Assembly (NCBI GenBank): GCA_002482535.1
Contig: DLGE01000001.1
Location: forward strand, 655,513-719,512
Length of the DNA: 64,000 bases
Reading direction: 5' to 3'
Source: Peptococcaceae bacterium UBA7702
GTDB taxonomy: Bacteria; Bacillota; Dehalobacteriia; UBA7702
The translations under genes and the position numbers were made by a program. This document shows, piece by piece, positions 16,243-24,921 of this stretch (its first letter is position 1; the number at the start of each line of letters is the position of its first letter). The notes beneath the pieces are model-generated. The model was not told where the DNA came from. It did no database searches and saw only the letters and a list, made by a program, of their open reading frames with translations.

Positions 16243-17997
16243 ATGAGCGCCAAGCAGCAGAAAAGCCGGGCTTACCGCCTGCGCTTCACCGACGCGGAGC
16301 GCGCAGACCCGGAGCTTTCGCCCCATATCCGCAAAGCGGAGAAAGCAGCGGATAAACTGGACGCGGCACAGGCGAAAATCCCGAAGAAGAAGGTTCTACG
16401 AAAGCAGCGCGTTTTTGACGAGGCAAAAGCCAAGCCGAAAACGCGCTTGTATTTTGAGGAAATCGACAAGCCCAAGCCGCCCTCCAAGCTCTCCCACGCG
16501 GTTCTTTCGGCACCGGCGCTGGAAGCCCACCGGCAGATCGGCAAGGTGGAACATGAAAATGTCGGTGTGGAAACGGCCCATAAATCCGAGGTGGCGGCTG
16601 AATCGGGCGTCCGCGCGGTTCGCTCTATCCACCGCAGCCATGCGCTTAAAGCTCATCGCACCGCCGCCACCCTGGAGAAAAAGGCGGATCGGGCCAACAT
16701 CAGCGCCCTGTATCAAAAAACGCTGCGGGAAAATCCGCAGCTTTCCTCCAATCCGCTTTCCCGCTGGCAGCAAAAGCAGGCCATCAAACGGCAGTATGCC
16801 GCCGCGAAAAGGGCCGGGCAGACAGCCGGAACCGCAAAAAAGACAGCGGAGCGAACGGCAAAGGCGGCCAAGAAAACGGCCGAGGCCGCCCAAAAGACGG
16901 CGGCGTTCGCGGCGCGCCACTGGAAACCTATCCTGATTGTCCTGGGCGTTGCTGTGGCGGTCATGCTCATCATGAGCGCCGCGTCCTCCTTCTTGATGCT
17001 TTTTCAGGCTGGCGTCCCATCGGTTGCGATATCCACCTATCCATCCACTGATGAGGCTATGCTGGGAGCGGAAGCGGCATATGCCGCTATAGAACATGAG
17101 CTTCAGCATGAAATTGATAACTACGAAACTCTGCACAGTGGGTATGATGAATACCGTTATAATCTTGATGAAATTGGGCACGACCCTTACGTTCTCATTT
17201 CTATTCTGACAGCGTGGCATGGCAGCGAATGGACTTTGGATGAAGTGCGGGATACTCTGGACATGCTTTTTGAAAAGCAATACCAACTGACGGAAACCGT
17301 GGAGGTGGAAGTCCGCTACCGCACAGAAACGAGAACGGGCACCTACTCCTATACCGACCCGGAAACCGGAGAAACGGTAACGGAGGAATATGAATACGAA
17401 GTTGAGGTGCCGTACAACTATTATATCTGCAATGTTACCCTGCACAACGAAAATCTTTCCCATCTGCCCCTCTACATCATGAGCGAAGAAAAGGTCGGCA
17501 TGTATGCGATCTATATGTCCACGTTGGGAAACCGGCCCGATCTGTTCGCCGGATACCCCAACGCCTCCACGCTTGAGGATTATCCCAAATATGATATACC
17601 GGAAGAATATCTTGCGGATGAAACCTTCGCTGCTATCATCGAAGAAGCGGAAAAGTACCTCGGATACCCGTATGTTTGGGGTGGCAGTAATCCGACCACA
17701 TCCTTTGACTGCTCCGGCTTTGTAAGTTGGGTGCTAACCAACAGCGGAGTTTTGAACACCGGAAGGTTGGGCGCGCAGGGGCTTTACAACATCTGCACAC
17801 CTGTGTCCGCTACAAACGCGAGGCCAGGCGATCTTGTGTTTTTCGTCGGAACATATGATACTCCCGGCGTGTCCCATGTGGGGATATATGTTGGTGACGG
17901 TATGATGATCCATGCCGGAAATCCCATCCACTATTCATCCATCAATACCTCATATTACCAGGAGCACTTTTATGCCTTTGGCAGACTTCCACTTTAA
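16243..17997 (+). CDS. CD1108-type T4SS protein with NlpC/P60 peptidoglycan hydrolase domain
   Basis: A 584-residue bitopic protein. A long basic, Ala/Lys-rich cytosolic region (about 1-223), rich in KKTAEAAQKTA-type repeats, precedes one membrane helix (about 226-250). An extracellular domain follows, and then a C-terminal NlpC/P60 domain (about 465-584) with catalytic Cys490 in TSFDCSGFVSW and His545 and His557 in SHVGIYVGDGMMIHAGNP. Such proteins open the cell wall for the conjugation channel (VirB1-like role). ATG 16243 follows GAGGGGTG (16230-16237), which overlaps the virB4 stop codon. The Thr/Glu-rich segment RYRTETRTGTYSYTD is a feature of the CD1108 group. Confidence 0.85.
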   Translation: MSAKQQKSRAYRLRFTDAERADPELSPHIRKAEKAADKLDAAQAKIPKKKVLRKQRVFDEAKAKPKTRLYFEEIDKPKPPSKLSHAVLSAPALEAHRQIGKVEHENVGVETAHKSEVAAESGVRAVRSIHRSHALKAHRTAATLEKKADRANISALYQKTLRENPQLSSNPLSRWQQKQAIKRQYAAAKRAGQTAGTAKKTAERTAKAAKKTAEAAQKTAAFAARHWKPILIVLGVAVAVMLIMSAASSFLMLFQAGVPSVAISTYPSTDEAMLGAEAAYAAIEHELQHEIDNYETLHSGYDEYRYNLDEIGHDPYVLISILTAWHGSEWTLDEVRDTLDMLFEKQYQLTETVEVEVRYRTETRTGTYSYTDPETGETVTEEYEYEVEVPYNYYICNVTLHNENLSHLPLYIMSEEKVGMYAIYMSTLGNRPDLFAGYPNASTLEDYPKYDIPEEYLADETFAAIIEEAEKYLGYPYVWGGSNPTTSFDCSGFVSWVLTNSGVLNTGRLGAQGLYNICTPVSATNARPGDLVFFVGTYDTPGVSHVGIYVGDGMMIHAGNPIHYSSINTSYYQEHFYAFGRLPL

Positions 17998-18010
17998 GAA
18001 AGGAGCGGCT

Positions 18011-18256
18011 ATGAACCAAAAAATTGCTAAAATCAACGCCGAGATCGAAAAGACCAAAGCGAAAATCTCCGAGTTTCAGTCCCGGCTCCGGGAGCTGGAA
18101 CGGCAGAAAACGGAGATTGAGAATACCGAGATCGTGGAACTGGTGCGAGGCGTGGATGCCACTCCGCAGGAGCTGGCCGCATTCATCCGGGCGTTTCGTG
18201 AAAATGGTGGAACGCCCTCACTCTTACAAAAACAGGAGGATCATCAAGATGAATAA
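18011..18256 (+). CDS. DUF4315 coiled-coil protein
   Basis: An 81-residue protein made mostly of a predicted coiled coil, MNQKIAKINAEIEKTKAKIS continuing through a heptad-rich Arg/Leu/Glu stretch, then a short C-terminal segment GVDATPQELAAFIRAFRENG. This is the DUF4315 pattern, a small protein regularly found after the NlpC/P60 gene in these ICEs. ATG 18011 follows AAAGGAG at 17999-18005. The next gene begins at 18249, inside its end, which suggests coupling. The function is unknown. Confidence 0.8.
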   Translation: MNQKIAKINAEIEKTKAKISEFQSRLRELERQKTEIENTEIVELVRGVDATPQELAAFIRAFRENGGTPSLLQKQEDHQDE

Positions 18257-18938
18257 GAAGAAATTCCGCTTTTTTATTACGCTGCTGGCCGTCATGCTTT
18301 GTATGACGGCTTTTTCATCCGTCGCTTACGCAGGCGGCGGGCCGGAAACTGAGGAACCTATTTCTACACCTACGCCCACGCCTAGCGAAACGCCGGTCAT
18401 TGAGGATGGTACGCCGCTTGATGAGGACGGCAATCTCATCACCCGCGATTTGCTTTATGACAAGAGCACCAACAAGCAATTTATCGCCGTGGAAACCCGA
18501 AATGGCAAAATCTTTTACATCGTTATCGACTATGACAAGCCGGTGGACGAGGATTTGGAGCAGTATCACGCTTACTTCCTCAATATGGTGGATGAACGGG
18601 ATTTACTGGACATTGTTGATGAGGATGATCTAACAGACGAAACTTCCTCTGCGGTCACATCGGAGCCGTCCCCGTCCCCGGAGCCGTCTTCCGATCCGGC
18701 AGATGAGGAAGAACCGGCATCGCAGAACAACACGGGCGGCATAGTTGCCGTCGTGCTGATCGTGGCGGTCATCGGCGGTGCCGCCGTGTATTTTCTGAAA
18801 TTCCGCAAACACAAACAGTCCGTAAAGGGGAAATCCGATCTGGACGAATACGACTTTGGCGAGGATGAGGACGAATCCGCTGACGACGGGGAACCAGAGC
18901 CGGACGCCGGGCCGGAAACGGAGGATGAAGATCAGTGA
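18249..18938 (+). CDS. DUF4366 exported membrane protein
   Basis: A 229-residue protein with a signal peptide (about 1-28, ending SSVAYAG), a Pro/Thr spacer, a compact domain (about 50-125) containing NKQFIAVETRNGKIFYIVID and YHAYFLNMVDERDLLDI, an acidic Ser/Pro linker, a membrane helix (about 162-182) and a very acidic cytosolic tail. This matches DUF4366, a T4SS-linked family that follows DUF4315 in Clostridia ICEs. ATG 18249 follows AGGAGG... at 18235-18240 (aggagg split across the line break). Its function is unknown, but its topology suggests a structural part of the channel. Confidence 0.8.
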   Translation: MNKKKFRFFITLLAVMLCMTAFSSVAYAGGGPETEEPISTPTPTPSETPVIEDGTPLDEDGNLITRDLLYDKSTNKQFIAVETRNGKIFYIVIDYDKPVDEDLEQYHAYFLNMVDERDLLDIVDEDDLTDETSSAVTSEPSPSPEPSSDPADEEEPASQNNTGGIVAVVLIVAVIGGAAVYFLKFRKHKQSVKGKSDLDEYDFGEDEDESADDGEPEPDAGPETEDEDQ

Positions 18939-19141
18939 GGTATTTTACTGACAGTCCCTATGAAAAAATGATGATGCAGATACCAAAACAGCGGTGGGAG
19001 GAACAACCTCCCGCCGCGTTGCATCCGAGCCATCCCTGTTATGGCTGCGACCGATATAAAGGCGGCCGCTGTGCCGGTCCCTGCTACCGGGATCTGATTA
19101 TTACCCCGAAGAAAAAGGAGGCTGAAAAATGCGACTTGTAA
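18935..19141 (+). CDS. Small Cys-rich ICE protein
   Basis: A 68-residue protein beginning at GTG 18935, which overlaps the upstream stop, with GGAGG at 18920-18924. The centre, HPCYGCDRYKGGRCAGPCYR, has four Cys in a CxxC...CxxxC spacing and could bind a metal. The gene overlaps topB by 13 bases. Similar small Cys-rich proteins sit at this position in related ICEs, but I cannot name the family. Expression looks likely because of the ribosome binding site and the overlaps on both sides. Confidence 0.6.
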   Translation: MRYFTDSPYEKMMMQIPKQRWEEQPPAALHPSHPCYGCDRYKGGRCAGPCYRDLIITPKKKEAEKCDL

Positions 19142-21219
19142 TTGCCGAAAAACCGTCCGTTGCGCAGTCCATCGCCGCCGTGATCGGTGTGAAAGAGCGC
19201 AAGGACGGATATTGTCAGGGGAACGGAATACTCGTTTCCTGGTGCGTGGGACATCTTGTGGAATTGGCTCCCGCCGATGCCTATGATGAAAAATACGCCA
19301 AATGGCGTCGGGAGGATTTGCCCATCCTGCCCGACCGATGGAAGTATGTTGTCCCGAAAGGCAAGGAAAAACAGCTCAATATTCTGCGGAATCTCATGTC
19401 CCGCAAAGACGTGGACGGTATCGTCTGCGCCACCGACGCCGGGCGCGAAGGAGAGCTTATCTTCCGGATTGTCTACTCATATTGCGGCTGCACGAAGCCG
19501 GTGCAAAGGCTCTGGATTTCATCTATGGAGGAAAGCGCCATTGTCGAGGGCTTTCAGAATTTGAAAGACAGCGCTGACTACGATAATCTGTATCAATCGG
19601 CGCTGTGCCGTTCCCAGGCTGACTGGCTGGTAGGCATCAACGCCACCCGCCTGTTTTCCGTGCTGTACGGACAGACCTTGAACGTGGGCCGTGTGCAGTC
19701 CCCGACGCTGGCCATGCTTGTTCAGCGGGAGGCCGCTATCGCGGCTTTCAAGTCCACTCCCTTTTACAACGTGACCATTGCCCTGAACGGATTTGCCGCT
19801 ACCAGCGACCGTCTGACGGATAAGTCTGAGGCTGAAAAGCTGAAAAACGCCTGCCTTGATCAGACCGCCGTCATAAAAACTGTCGAACGCAAGGACAAAT
19901 CCGACGTGCCGCCCAAACTCTACGACCTGACTACGCTCCAGCGGGAGGCCAACCGCCTGTACGGGTACACCGCCCAGCAGACCCTTGACTATGTGCAGTC
20001 TCTTTATGAAAAGAAGCTCTGTACCTACCCTCGAACCGACAGCCGGTATCTGACGGAGGATATGGCCGGGAACCTGCCTGTGTTAATCAATGCCGTTGTC
20101 AAAGTCCTGCCCTTTATAAAAGGGACGGCGGTATATATGAACCCGGTGCAGATAATCGCCAATGCCAAAGTGTCCGACCATCACGCCATTATCCCCACGC
20201 TGACCATGCGGGGAACCGACCTGGATGCACTCCCTGCTGGGGAACGCGCTGTATTGTACATGATTGCTGTCCGGCTGATTTGCGCCGTGGGCAACAAGCA
20301 TGATTATTCCGAAACTACCATCACGCTGGACTGTGCAGGCCATCCCTTTACCGCCAAGGGCAAATCTATCCTCGCACCCGGCTGGAAGGAGGCTGAGCAG
20401 CGGTTCCGGGAAACCCTGAAACAGCAGCCGGAGGACAACAAGGATGACGCAATCAAGCCACTGCCCATCTTGGCCGAGGGGCAGAAATTTGAGGTAATGG
20501 TTGCCGCTGTTAAAGAGGGCAAGACTACGCCGCCCAAGCATTTTACCGAGGATACGCTGCTTTCCGCTATGGAAACGGCGGGCGCGGAGGATATGTCCGA
20601 AGATGCTGAGCGCAAGGGCTTGGGCACGCCCGCAACCCGTGCCGGGATCATCGAAAAGCTGGTAAAGACCAGCCTTGTGGAGCGCAAAACGGCCAAGAAA
20701 GCAAAATATATGCTGCCTACGGAAAAGGGCGCTGCCCTGATCGCCGTCCTGCCAGAAACGCTCAAATCCCCGGTGCTTACCGCCGATTGGGAAGAACAGC
20801 TAAAGCAGGTGGAGCGCGGCGCACTGGCAGCCACCGGCTTCATGAATGGCATCATCGCCATGACCGGCGAATTGGTGCAAACCTATGAGCCGGAAGCACG
20901 CGCGGCGTTTCCCTCCGACCGGGAAGCGATAGGCATCTGCCCTCGCTGCGGCGGCCGTGTGACGGAGAGCAAAAAAGGCTTTTCCTGTGAAAACCGAACT
21001 TGTGGGTTTGTCCTCTGGAAAGACAACCGCTTCTTTACCGCCAAGAAAAAGGAGCTGACGAAGAAGATCGTCGCCGCTCTCCTTAAGGACGGGCGGGCGG
21101 CGCTGCCTAGCTGTTATTCCGAAAAAACCGGTAAGACCTACGATGCTGTAGTTGTGCTGGATGATACCGGTGGACAGTATGTCAATTTCAAGCTGGAGTT
21201 TTCAGGCAAGAAGGAGTGA
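19129..21219 (+). CDS. topB: DNA topoisomerase III
   Basis: A 696-residue type IA topoisomerase. The N-terminal Toprim domain starts MRLVIAEKPSVAQSIAAVIG and has the DAGREGELIFR acidic cluster. The catalytic Tyr300 lies in LCTYPRTDSRYL. A C-terminal zinc-ribbon-like segment, CPRCGGRV...CENRTCGF, ends the protein. Topoisomerase III of this type is a regular ICE gene, probably resolving DNA intermediates during transfer or replication. The ribosome binding site AAGGAGG (19115-19121) supports ATG 19129. It is followed within six bases by a small conserved ICE gene. Confidence 0.95.
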   Translation: MRLVIAEKPSVAQSIAAVIGVKERKDGYCQGNGILVSWCVGHLVELAPADAYDEKYAKWRREDLPILPDRWKYVVPKGKEKQLNILRNLMSRKDVDGIVCATDAGREGELIFRIVYSYCGCTKPVQRLWISSMEESAIVEGFQNLKDSADYDNLYQSALCRSQADWLVGINATRLFSVLYGQTLNVGRVQSPTLAMLVQREAAIAAFKSTPFYNVTIALNGFAATSDRLTDKSEAEKLKNACLDQTAVIKTVERKDKSDVPPKLYDLTTLQREANRLYGYTAQQTLDYVQSLYEKKLCTYPRTDSRYLTEDMAGNLPVLINAVVKVLPFIKGTAVYMNPVQIIANAKVSDHHAIIPTLTMRGTDLDALPAGERAVLYMIAVRLICAVGNKHDYSETTITLDCAGHPFTAKGKSILAPGWKEAEQRFRETLKQQPEDNKDDAIKPLPILAEGQKFEVMVAAVKEGKTTPPKHFTEDTLLSAMETAGAEDMSEDAERKGLGTPATRAGIIEKLVKTSLVERKTAKKAKYMLPTEKGAALIAVLPETLKSPVLTADWEEQLKQVERGALAATGFMNGIIAMTGELVQTYEPEARAAFPSDREAIGICPRCGGRVTESKKGFSCENRTCGFVLWKDNRFFTAKKKELTKKIVAALLKDGRAALPSCYSEKTGKTYDAVVVLDDTGGQYVNFKLEFSGKKE

Positions 21220-21224
21220 GCGCC

Positions 21225-21533
21225 ATGGCGAAAAACATGTCGGAGCAATTAGGCCCGGAAATCCCCATCAAGGAAAGAGAACTCCCGATGGGCTTGCCGG
21301 GCGTCAACCGCCGCATGGTATCGGGTTTTATGCTGGCAAACGGTTTAGTTCTGCTTGTAAGCGAACGCTATCCCCAAGGCAGGTATTACGGCGGCGCTAG
21401 CATGGACAGCATGTATTTAAGAACGCCGCATATCTTCACGCCGATGCGGGATGCATCCGGTAAGATTCGTGCGTTCCGGGAGGTGCTTTCCAAACCGTAT
21501 AAGTCCCCCAAACGCGGCGAGCCTGAACGGTAA
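21225..21533 (+). CDS. Small conserved ICE protein, function unknown
   Basis: A 102-residue protein beginning MAKNMSEQLGPEIPIKEREL. The ribosome binding site AAGGAG at 21210-21215 places the start at ATG 21225, not at the in-frame GTG 21216, which abuts it. The middle, SGFMLANGLVLLVSERYPQG, includes a short hydrophobic strand pair, and the C-terminus is basic. No membrane segment long enough to span the bilayer is present and no domain is recognised. It is packed between topB and another small gene, so it is probably co-transcribed with them. Confidence 0.6.
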   Translation: MAKNMSEQLGPEIPIKERELPMGLPGVNRRMVSGFMLANGLVLLVSERYPQGRYYGGASMDSMYLRTPHIFTPMRDASGKIRAFREVLSKPYKSPKRGEPER

Positions 21534-21546
21534 GGGGGAAATTCCT

Positions 21547-21849
21547 ATGAAACTCTCCCGTTACGAACAAGAAACCGTCATCAATTTCAACGAGGAAGAA
21601 GATACGGCCAGCGTTTATACCCACAATCCGAAGCTGCGTGAGAAGCTGCTGCGCCTGACGGTCAAATACCCCGATAAAGTTAGGCTGGAGCGCCGGGAAC
21701 CTCATGGAGCCGCCAGTTTTATCGTTCCCAAAAGCTGCGTATCCGTCCGGGAGCCGTATAGCGATGCGCGGCGGGCCGCCGACAGCAAGCGCGCAAAAGA
21801 AGCGAAAATATGCCCTCCCGACAGGAGCATACGCTCCCAAAATGAATAG
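21547..21849 (+). CDS. Small conserved ICE protein (MKLSRYEQET type)
   Basis: A 100-residue protein with the N-terminus MKLSRYEQETVINFNEEEDT. This start and the following ASVYTHNPKLREKLLRL are characteristic of a small protein seen repeatedly next to topB in Tn1549-like elements; the family has no known function that I can vouch for. ATG 21547 follows GGGGGAAA at 21534-21541. The last codons overlap a hairpin repeat (21816-21837) that recurs inverted after mobC. The product is mixed charged and soluble. Confidence 0.6.
   Translation: MKLSRYEQETVINFNEEEDTASVYTHNPKLREKLLRLTVKYPDKVRLERREPHGAASFIVPKSCVSVREPYSDARRAADSKRAKEAKICPPDRSIRSQNE
21816..21837 (+). repeat. Hairpin repeat, copy 1 (inverted copy at 34350-34372)
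   Basis: The 22 bases starting TCCCGACAGGAGC contain a GGAGC/GCTCC stem with an ATAC loop (21824-21837). The reverse complement of 34350-34372 matches it at 22 of 23 positions, with a single one-base gap. This copy lies inside the 3' end of the preceding coding sequence. Confidence 0.6.
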
Positions 21850-21873
21850 CGAGCGCGCTCCTGCATAGGTTTA

Positions 21874-21890
21874 CCCCGGCCTGTGCGGGG
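21874..21890 (+). terminator. Weak hairpin in the gap before the ArdA-like gene
   Basis: CCCCG (21874-21878) pairs with CGGGG (21886-21890) across a 7-base loop, followed by CGTGCTGTTTTTA with a run of five Ts at 21898-21902. It may be a weak terminator or attenuator in the 85-base gap before 21935. Confidence 0.35.
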
Positions 21891-21934
21891 CGTGCTGTTT
21901 TTATTTCCCCGGATTCTGAAAGGAGCTAACAGAT

Positions 21935-22642
21935 ATGAACAATTACACAAAAATGCGGTTTACCAGTACCGTGGACCCGGACAGAAGCGTAATTCTTACA
22001 CTCCCCTCCAAACCGGAGCAATTCCAAGAGGCTATGCGGAGCATTGGCGCGGGAACCATAGGAACGGTCTGCGAGGTCACTGATTTTATCAGCGATATTC
22101 CCGCGCTGGATCAGCTTCTGGCGGTCAATCCCGATGCTGTAATAAATGCCACGCCGGATGAGCTGAATTATGCGGCGGCGCGGATCGCGGCACTGACACC
22201 GCCAGAGCGGGAATTGCTGGACGCGGTTTCAGAAAGCCCCCTGCGTTTGCGGAAGCTGGAGCAGATCATCGACTTTCAGGAAAACAGCGAGTTTTTTCTG
22301 CTGATTCCCGAGGCGAAAAACGCCGACGCATTGGGCCGATATTACGCCTATCAATCCGGCATGGTGGACATGCCGGAAAAATGGAAAGCAGCCATTGACT
22401 TTGAAAAGCTGGGGATGATTGCCGCCGAGGCGGAGCGCGGCGCGTTCACCGCACACGGTTACGTTCTGCCCACCGGCGACGAATGGACGCCTTATTTTGA
22501 AAAGAACCGCAGCGTCCCCACAGCGTACCGCATCACTGGCGCGAAGGTCAGGCCCTCCGTCAAAGAGCGTTTGAATTCCCCAAAATCCAGACCGTCCGGA
22601 TCGCCGAAACATAAACACGGCACCCTCAATAATGAACGCTGA
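21935..22642 (+). CDS. ArdA-like antirestriction protein (ICE type)
   Basis: A 235-residue protein starting MNNYTKMRFTSTVDPDRSVI. The pattern of an N-terminal strand region, then GAGTIGTVCEVTDF, then DELNYAAARIAALTPPEREL and a later GRYYAY...GMVDMPEKW...IDFEKLGMIAAEAERGAFTA block resembles the ArdA-type proteins encoded by gut Clostridia ICEs. ArdA proteins mimic B-form DNA and block type I restriction, which would help the element enter new hosts. The C-terminal about 35 residues are basic and Pro/Ser-rich, which is not typical of the acidic DNA mimic. The ribosome binding site AAAGGAG is at 21918-21924. The assignment is moderate. Confidence 0.5.
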   Translation: MNNYTKMRFTSTVDPDRSVILTLPSKPEQFQEAMRSIGAGTIGTVCEVTDFISDIPALDQLLAVNPDAVINATPDELNYAAARIAALTPPERELLDAVSESPLRLRKLEQIIDFQENSEFFLLIPEAKNADALGRYYAYQSGMVDMPEKWKAAIDFEKLGMIAAEAERGAFTAHGYVLPTGDEWTPYFEKNRSVPTAYRITGAKVRPSVKERLNSPKSRPSGSPKHKHGTLNNER

Positions 22643-22656
22643 AAGGAGGCAGAATT

Positions 22657-24687
22657 GTGGCTGACCATGATAAAAATAAAGACCGGCTGAAGGAAATCAC
22701 CGACAGCATTGAGCAGGGCATAAAAGACCTGTTCCAAAGCGACAAATATATGGAATACCTGCGCACCATGAGCCGTTTTCACCGCTATTCCCTCAACAAC
22801 ACCGTTCTGATCGCCATGCAGAAGCCTGACGCCACCCTCGTGGCAGGTTTCAACAAATGGCGCGACCAGTTTGAGCGTAACGTCAGGCGCGGTGAAAAAG
22901 GGATTAAAATCATCGCCCCTACGCCTTTTAAGAAGAAAATCGAGCAGGAAAAGCTCGATCCCGACACCCACGCCCCCATCCTGAACCCGGACGGCAGCAT
23001 CGTCATGGAGGAAAAGGAAATCAAAATCCCCATGTACAAAGTGGTGTCCGTATTCGATGTGTCGCAGACCGAGGGCAAGCCGCTGCCCCAACTTGCCAAC
23101 AACCTCACCGGCAATGTGCAGCAATATGAGATTTTCATGGAGGCGCTGCGGCGTTCCTCTCCCGTGCCGATAGGCTTTGAGCGCATCGCGGATAATTCGG
23201 ACGGCTATTTCAGCTTGACCGATCAGCGCATCGCCATCCGGGAGGGGATGAGCGAGGTGCAGACCGTTTCGGCGGCTATCCACGAAATTGCCCACTCCAA
23301 GCTACATAATCGGGAGCAAGCACAGAATGCCGCCGCCCAGGGCGATGAAGCCGCCGAGCCGCCCAAACCTAAAGACCGCCACACCGAGGAAGTTGAAGCC
23401 GAAAGCATTTCATTTGCTGTCTGCGCCTACTACGGTATCTCCACCGGCGAAAACAGCTTCGGGTATATCGCATCATGGAGCAAGGATAAGGAACTGCCGG
23501 AACTGCGGGCTTCTCTGGAAACTATCAATAAGACCGCTTCCGGTTTCATCAGCGATATTGACCGCCATTTTACCGAGATCGCAAAGGAACGCGGCATCGA
23601 CCTGCCCGCACCGGAGCAGCAGCCGGAGCCTGCACCTGAACAATCTGCCCAGGAGCCGCAAATCACCATTTCCGATCATACTGAACCCGCCCCCCCGCCT
23701 TTCACGCCGGAGCAGCCCACTGCTGCGTCCAGCTATGAGGAGTCCGGCCCCTTGCCGGATACACCTAAACTCTCCGCTCCAGATGTATATCCTATGCCCG
23801 ACCCCACTCAGACGATTGCTGACCGCGACGCTTACAGTTATACCGAGGATGACATGCTTCCCCTCTCTGCTGATCGCGCTGCGGAGTTGTATGAAAAAGA
23901 TTTCACTGTTTATATGCTCTATGACGGAAACGGCGCTGACATGGCTTTTGATCGGGACGATATAGACGGCCATACCGGAATGTTCGGAATCAACCGGGAG
24001 GAATGGGAGCAGAGCCAGGAATACCTGTCGCTTATGGAAGGCCATGAGGTTACGCGGCAAGAACTTGAAAACAACTTCCTCTGTAATCCTTCTGATGCTT
24101 TCGCCATTTATCAGCTCAAGCCTACGGAGGAAACGCGGGATTTACGATTTGAGCCGCTGGAACGCTTGCAAGCCGTGGGTCTGACCGTCGAGCGTGATAA
24201 TTATGATCTGATTTACACGGATCGGCTTACCGATACCGGCAGCACGCCCGAAAAGCTGAACGCCTTATGGGAAAGATTCAACATCGACCACCCTTCGGAT
24301 TTTAAGGGGCATAGCCTTTCCGTCAGCGACATCGTTGCCCTCAAGCAAAGCGGCGCTGTATCCTGTCATTACGTTGACAGCTTCGGTTTCAAGGAGCTTC
24401 CGGCCTTTCTGCAACCTGAAAACCACCTGAAAAACGCGGAAATGGCGATGGAAGACGATTACGGCATGATCGATGGCATCATCAATAACGGCAAAAATCC
24501 AAGTGTCGCGGAGTTGGAAGCCCAGGTCAAGGCTGGAGGACAGATTTCCCTTTCCGATCTGGCGCGGGCAGTCCATGATGAGCGCGCGGATAAGCGCAAG
24601 TCTGTACTGGAACAGCTTGCCTTTCAGCCCACGAAACCGGAACGTCACAAAACAGCGCCCTCAAAGGGCGCGGAAATGGAGAGATAG
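22657..24687 (+). CDS. ArdC-like ssDNA-binding/metallopeptidase protein with YodL/DUF4316-like C-terminal domains
   Basis: A 676-residue multidomain protein starting at GTG 22657 (AAAGGAGG at 22642-22649). The N-terminal ArdC domain (about 1-130) shows FHRYSLNNTVLIAMQKPDAT and the RRGEKGIKIIAP strand. A zinc-peptidase-like domain (about 150-310) has the motif HEIAHSKLH. A long Pro/Glu linker (about 318-400) precedes the C-terminal region (about 400-650), with YodL/LPD-like blocks around DFTVYMLYDGNGADMAFDRD and FKGHSLSVSDIVALKQSG. ArdC-type proteins protect or coat incoming single-stranded DNA. It precedes the TTRAP gene by two bases. Domain boundaries are by eye. Confidence 0.75.
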   Translation: MADHDKNKDRLKEITDSIEQGIKDLFQSDKYMEYLRTMSRFHRYSLNNTVLIAMQKPDATLVAGFNKWRDQFERNVRRGEKGIKIIAPTPFKKKIEQEKLDPDTHAPILNPDGSIVMEEKEIKIPMYKVVSVFDVSQTEGKPLPQLANNLTGNVQQYEIFMEALRRSSPVPIGFERIADNSDGYFSLTDQRIAIREGMSEVQTVSAAIHEIAHSKLHNREQAQNAAAQGDEAAEPPKPKDRHTEEVEAESISFAVCAYYGISTGENSFGYIASWSKDKELPELRASLETINKTASGFISDIDRHFTEIAKERGIDLPAPEQQPEPAPEQSAQEPQITISDHTEPAPPPFTPEQPTAASSYEESGPLPDTPKLSAPDVYPMPDPTQTIADRDAYSYTEDDMLPLSADRAAELYEKDFTVYMLYDGNGADMAFDRDDIDGHTGMFGINREEWEQSQEYLSLMEGHEVTRQELENNFLCNPSDAFAIYQLKPTEETRDLRFEPLERLQAVGLTVERDNYDLIYTDRLTDTGSTPEKLNALWERFNIDHPSDFKGHSLSVSDIVALKQSGAVSCHYVDSFGFKELPAFLQPENHLKNAEMAMEDDYGMIDGIINNGKNPSVAELEAQVKAGGQISLSDLARAVHDERADKRKSVLEQLAFQPTKPERHKTAPSKGAEMER

Positions 24688-24689
24688 AT

Positions 24690-24920
24690 ATGGAAAGATT
24701 CACTGTTGAGGAAACAAATCTGATGTGCATTTACAATACCGGCACCCGGCAGGGCCTGATAGCGGAGCTTGTTGCCATGCAAACCCATCTGGAACCGGAC
24801 GAAACGGAGCTTTCAGAGTTGACGCGTTCCGTTACGGAAAAGCTCTCTACCATGAGCGATGAGGAATACGCCAATCTTGCCGAAACGCTCATTCCCGACT
24901 ATGAGGAACAGGAGGAATAA
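24690..24920 (+). CDS. Transposon-transfer assisting protein (TTRAP family)
   Basis: A 76-residue acidic protein whose start, MERFTVEETNLMCIYNTGTR, is the typical signature of the TTRAP family (a small protein of Tn1549-type elements). The rest is a helical region with TMSDEEYANLAETLIPDYEE at the end. It lies between the ArdC-like gene and the giant methylase/helicase gene, the usual family context. The next start is one base after its stop. The molecular role is not established. Confidence 0.85.
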   Translation: MERFTVEETNLMCIYNTGTRQGLIAELVAMQTHLEPDETELSELTRSVTEKLSTMSDEEYANLAETLIPDYEEQEE

Positions 24921-24921
24921 C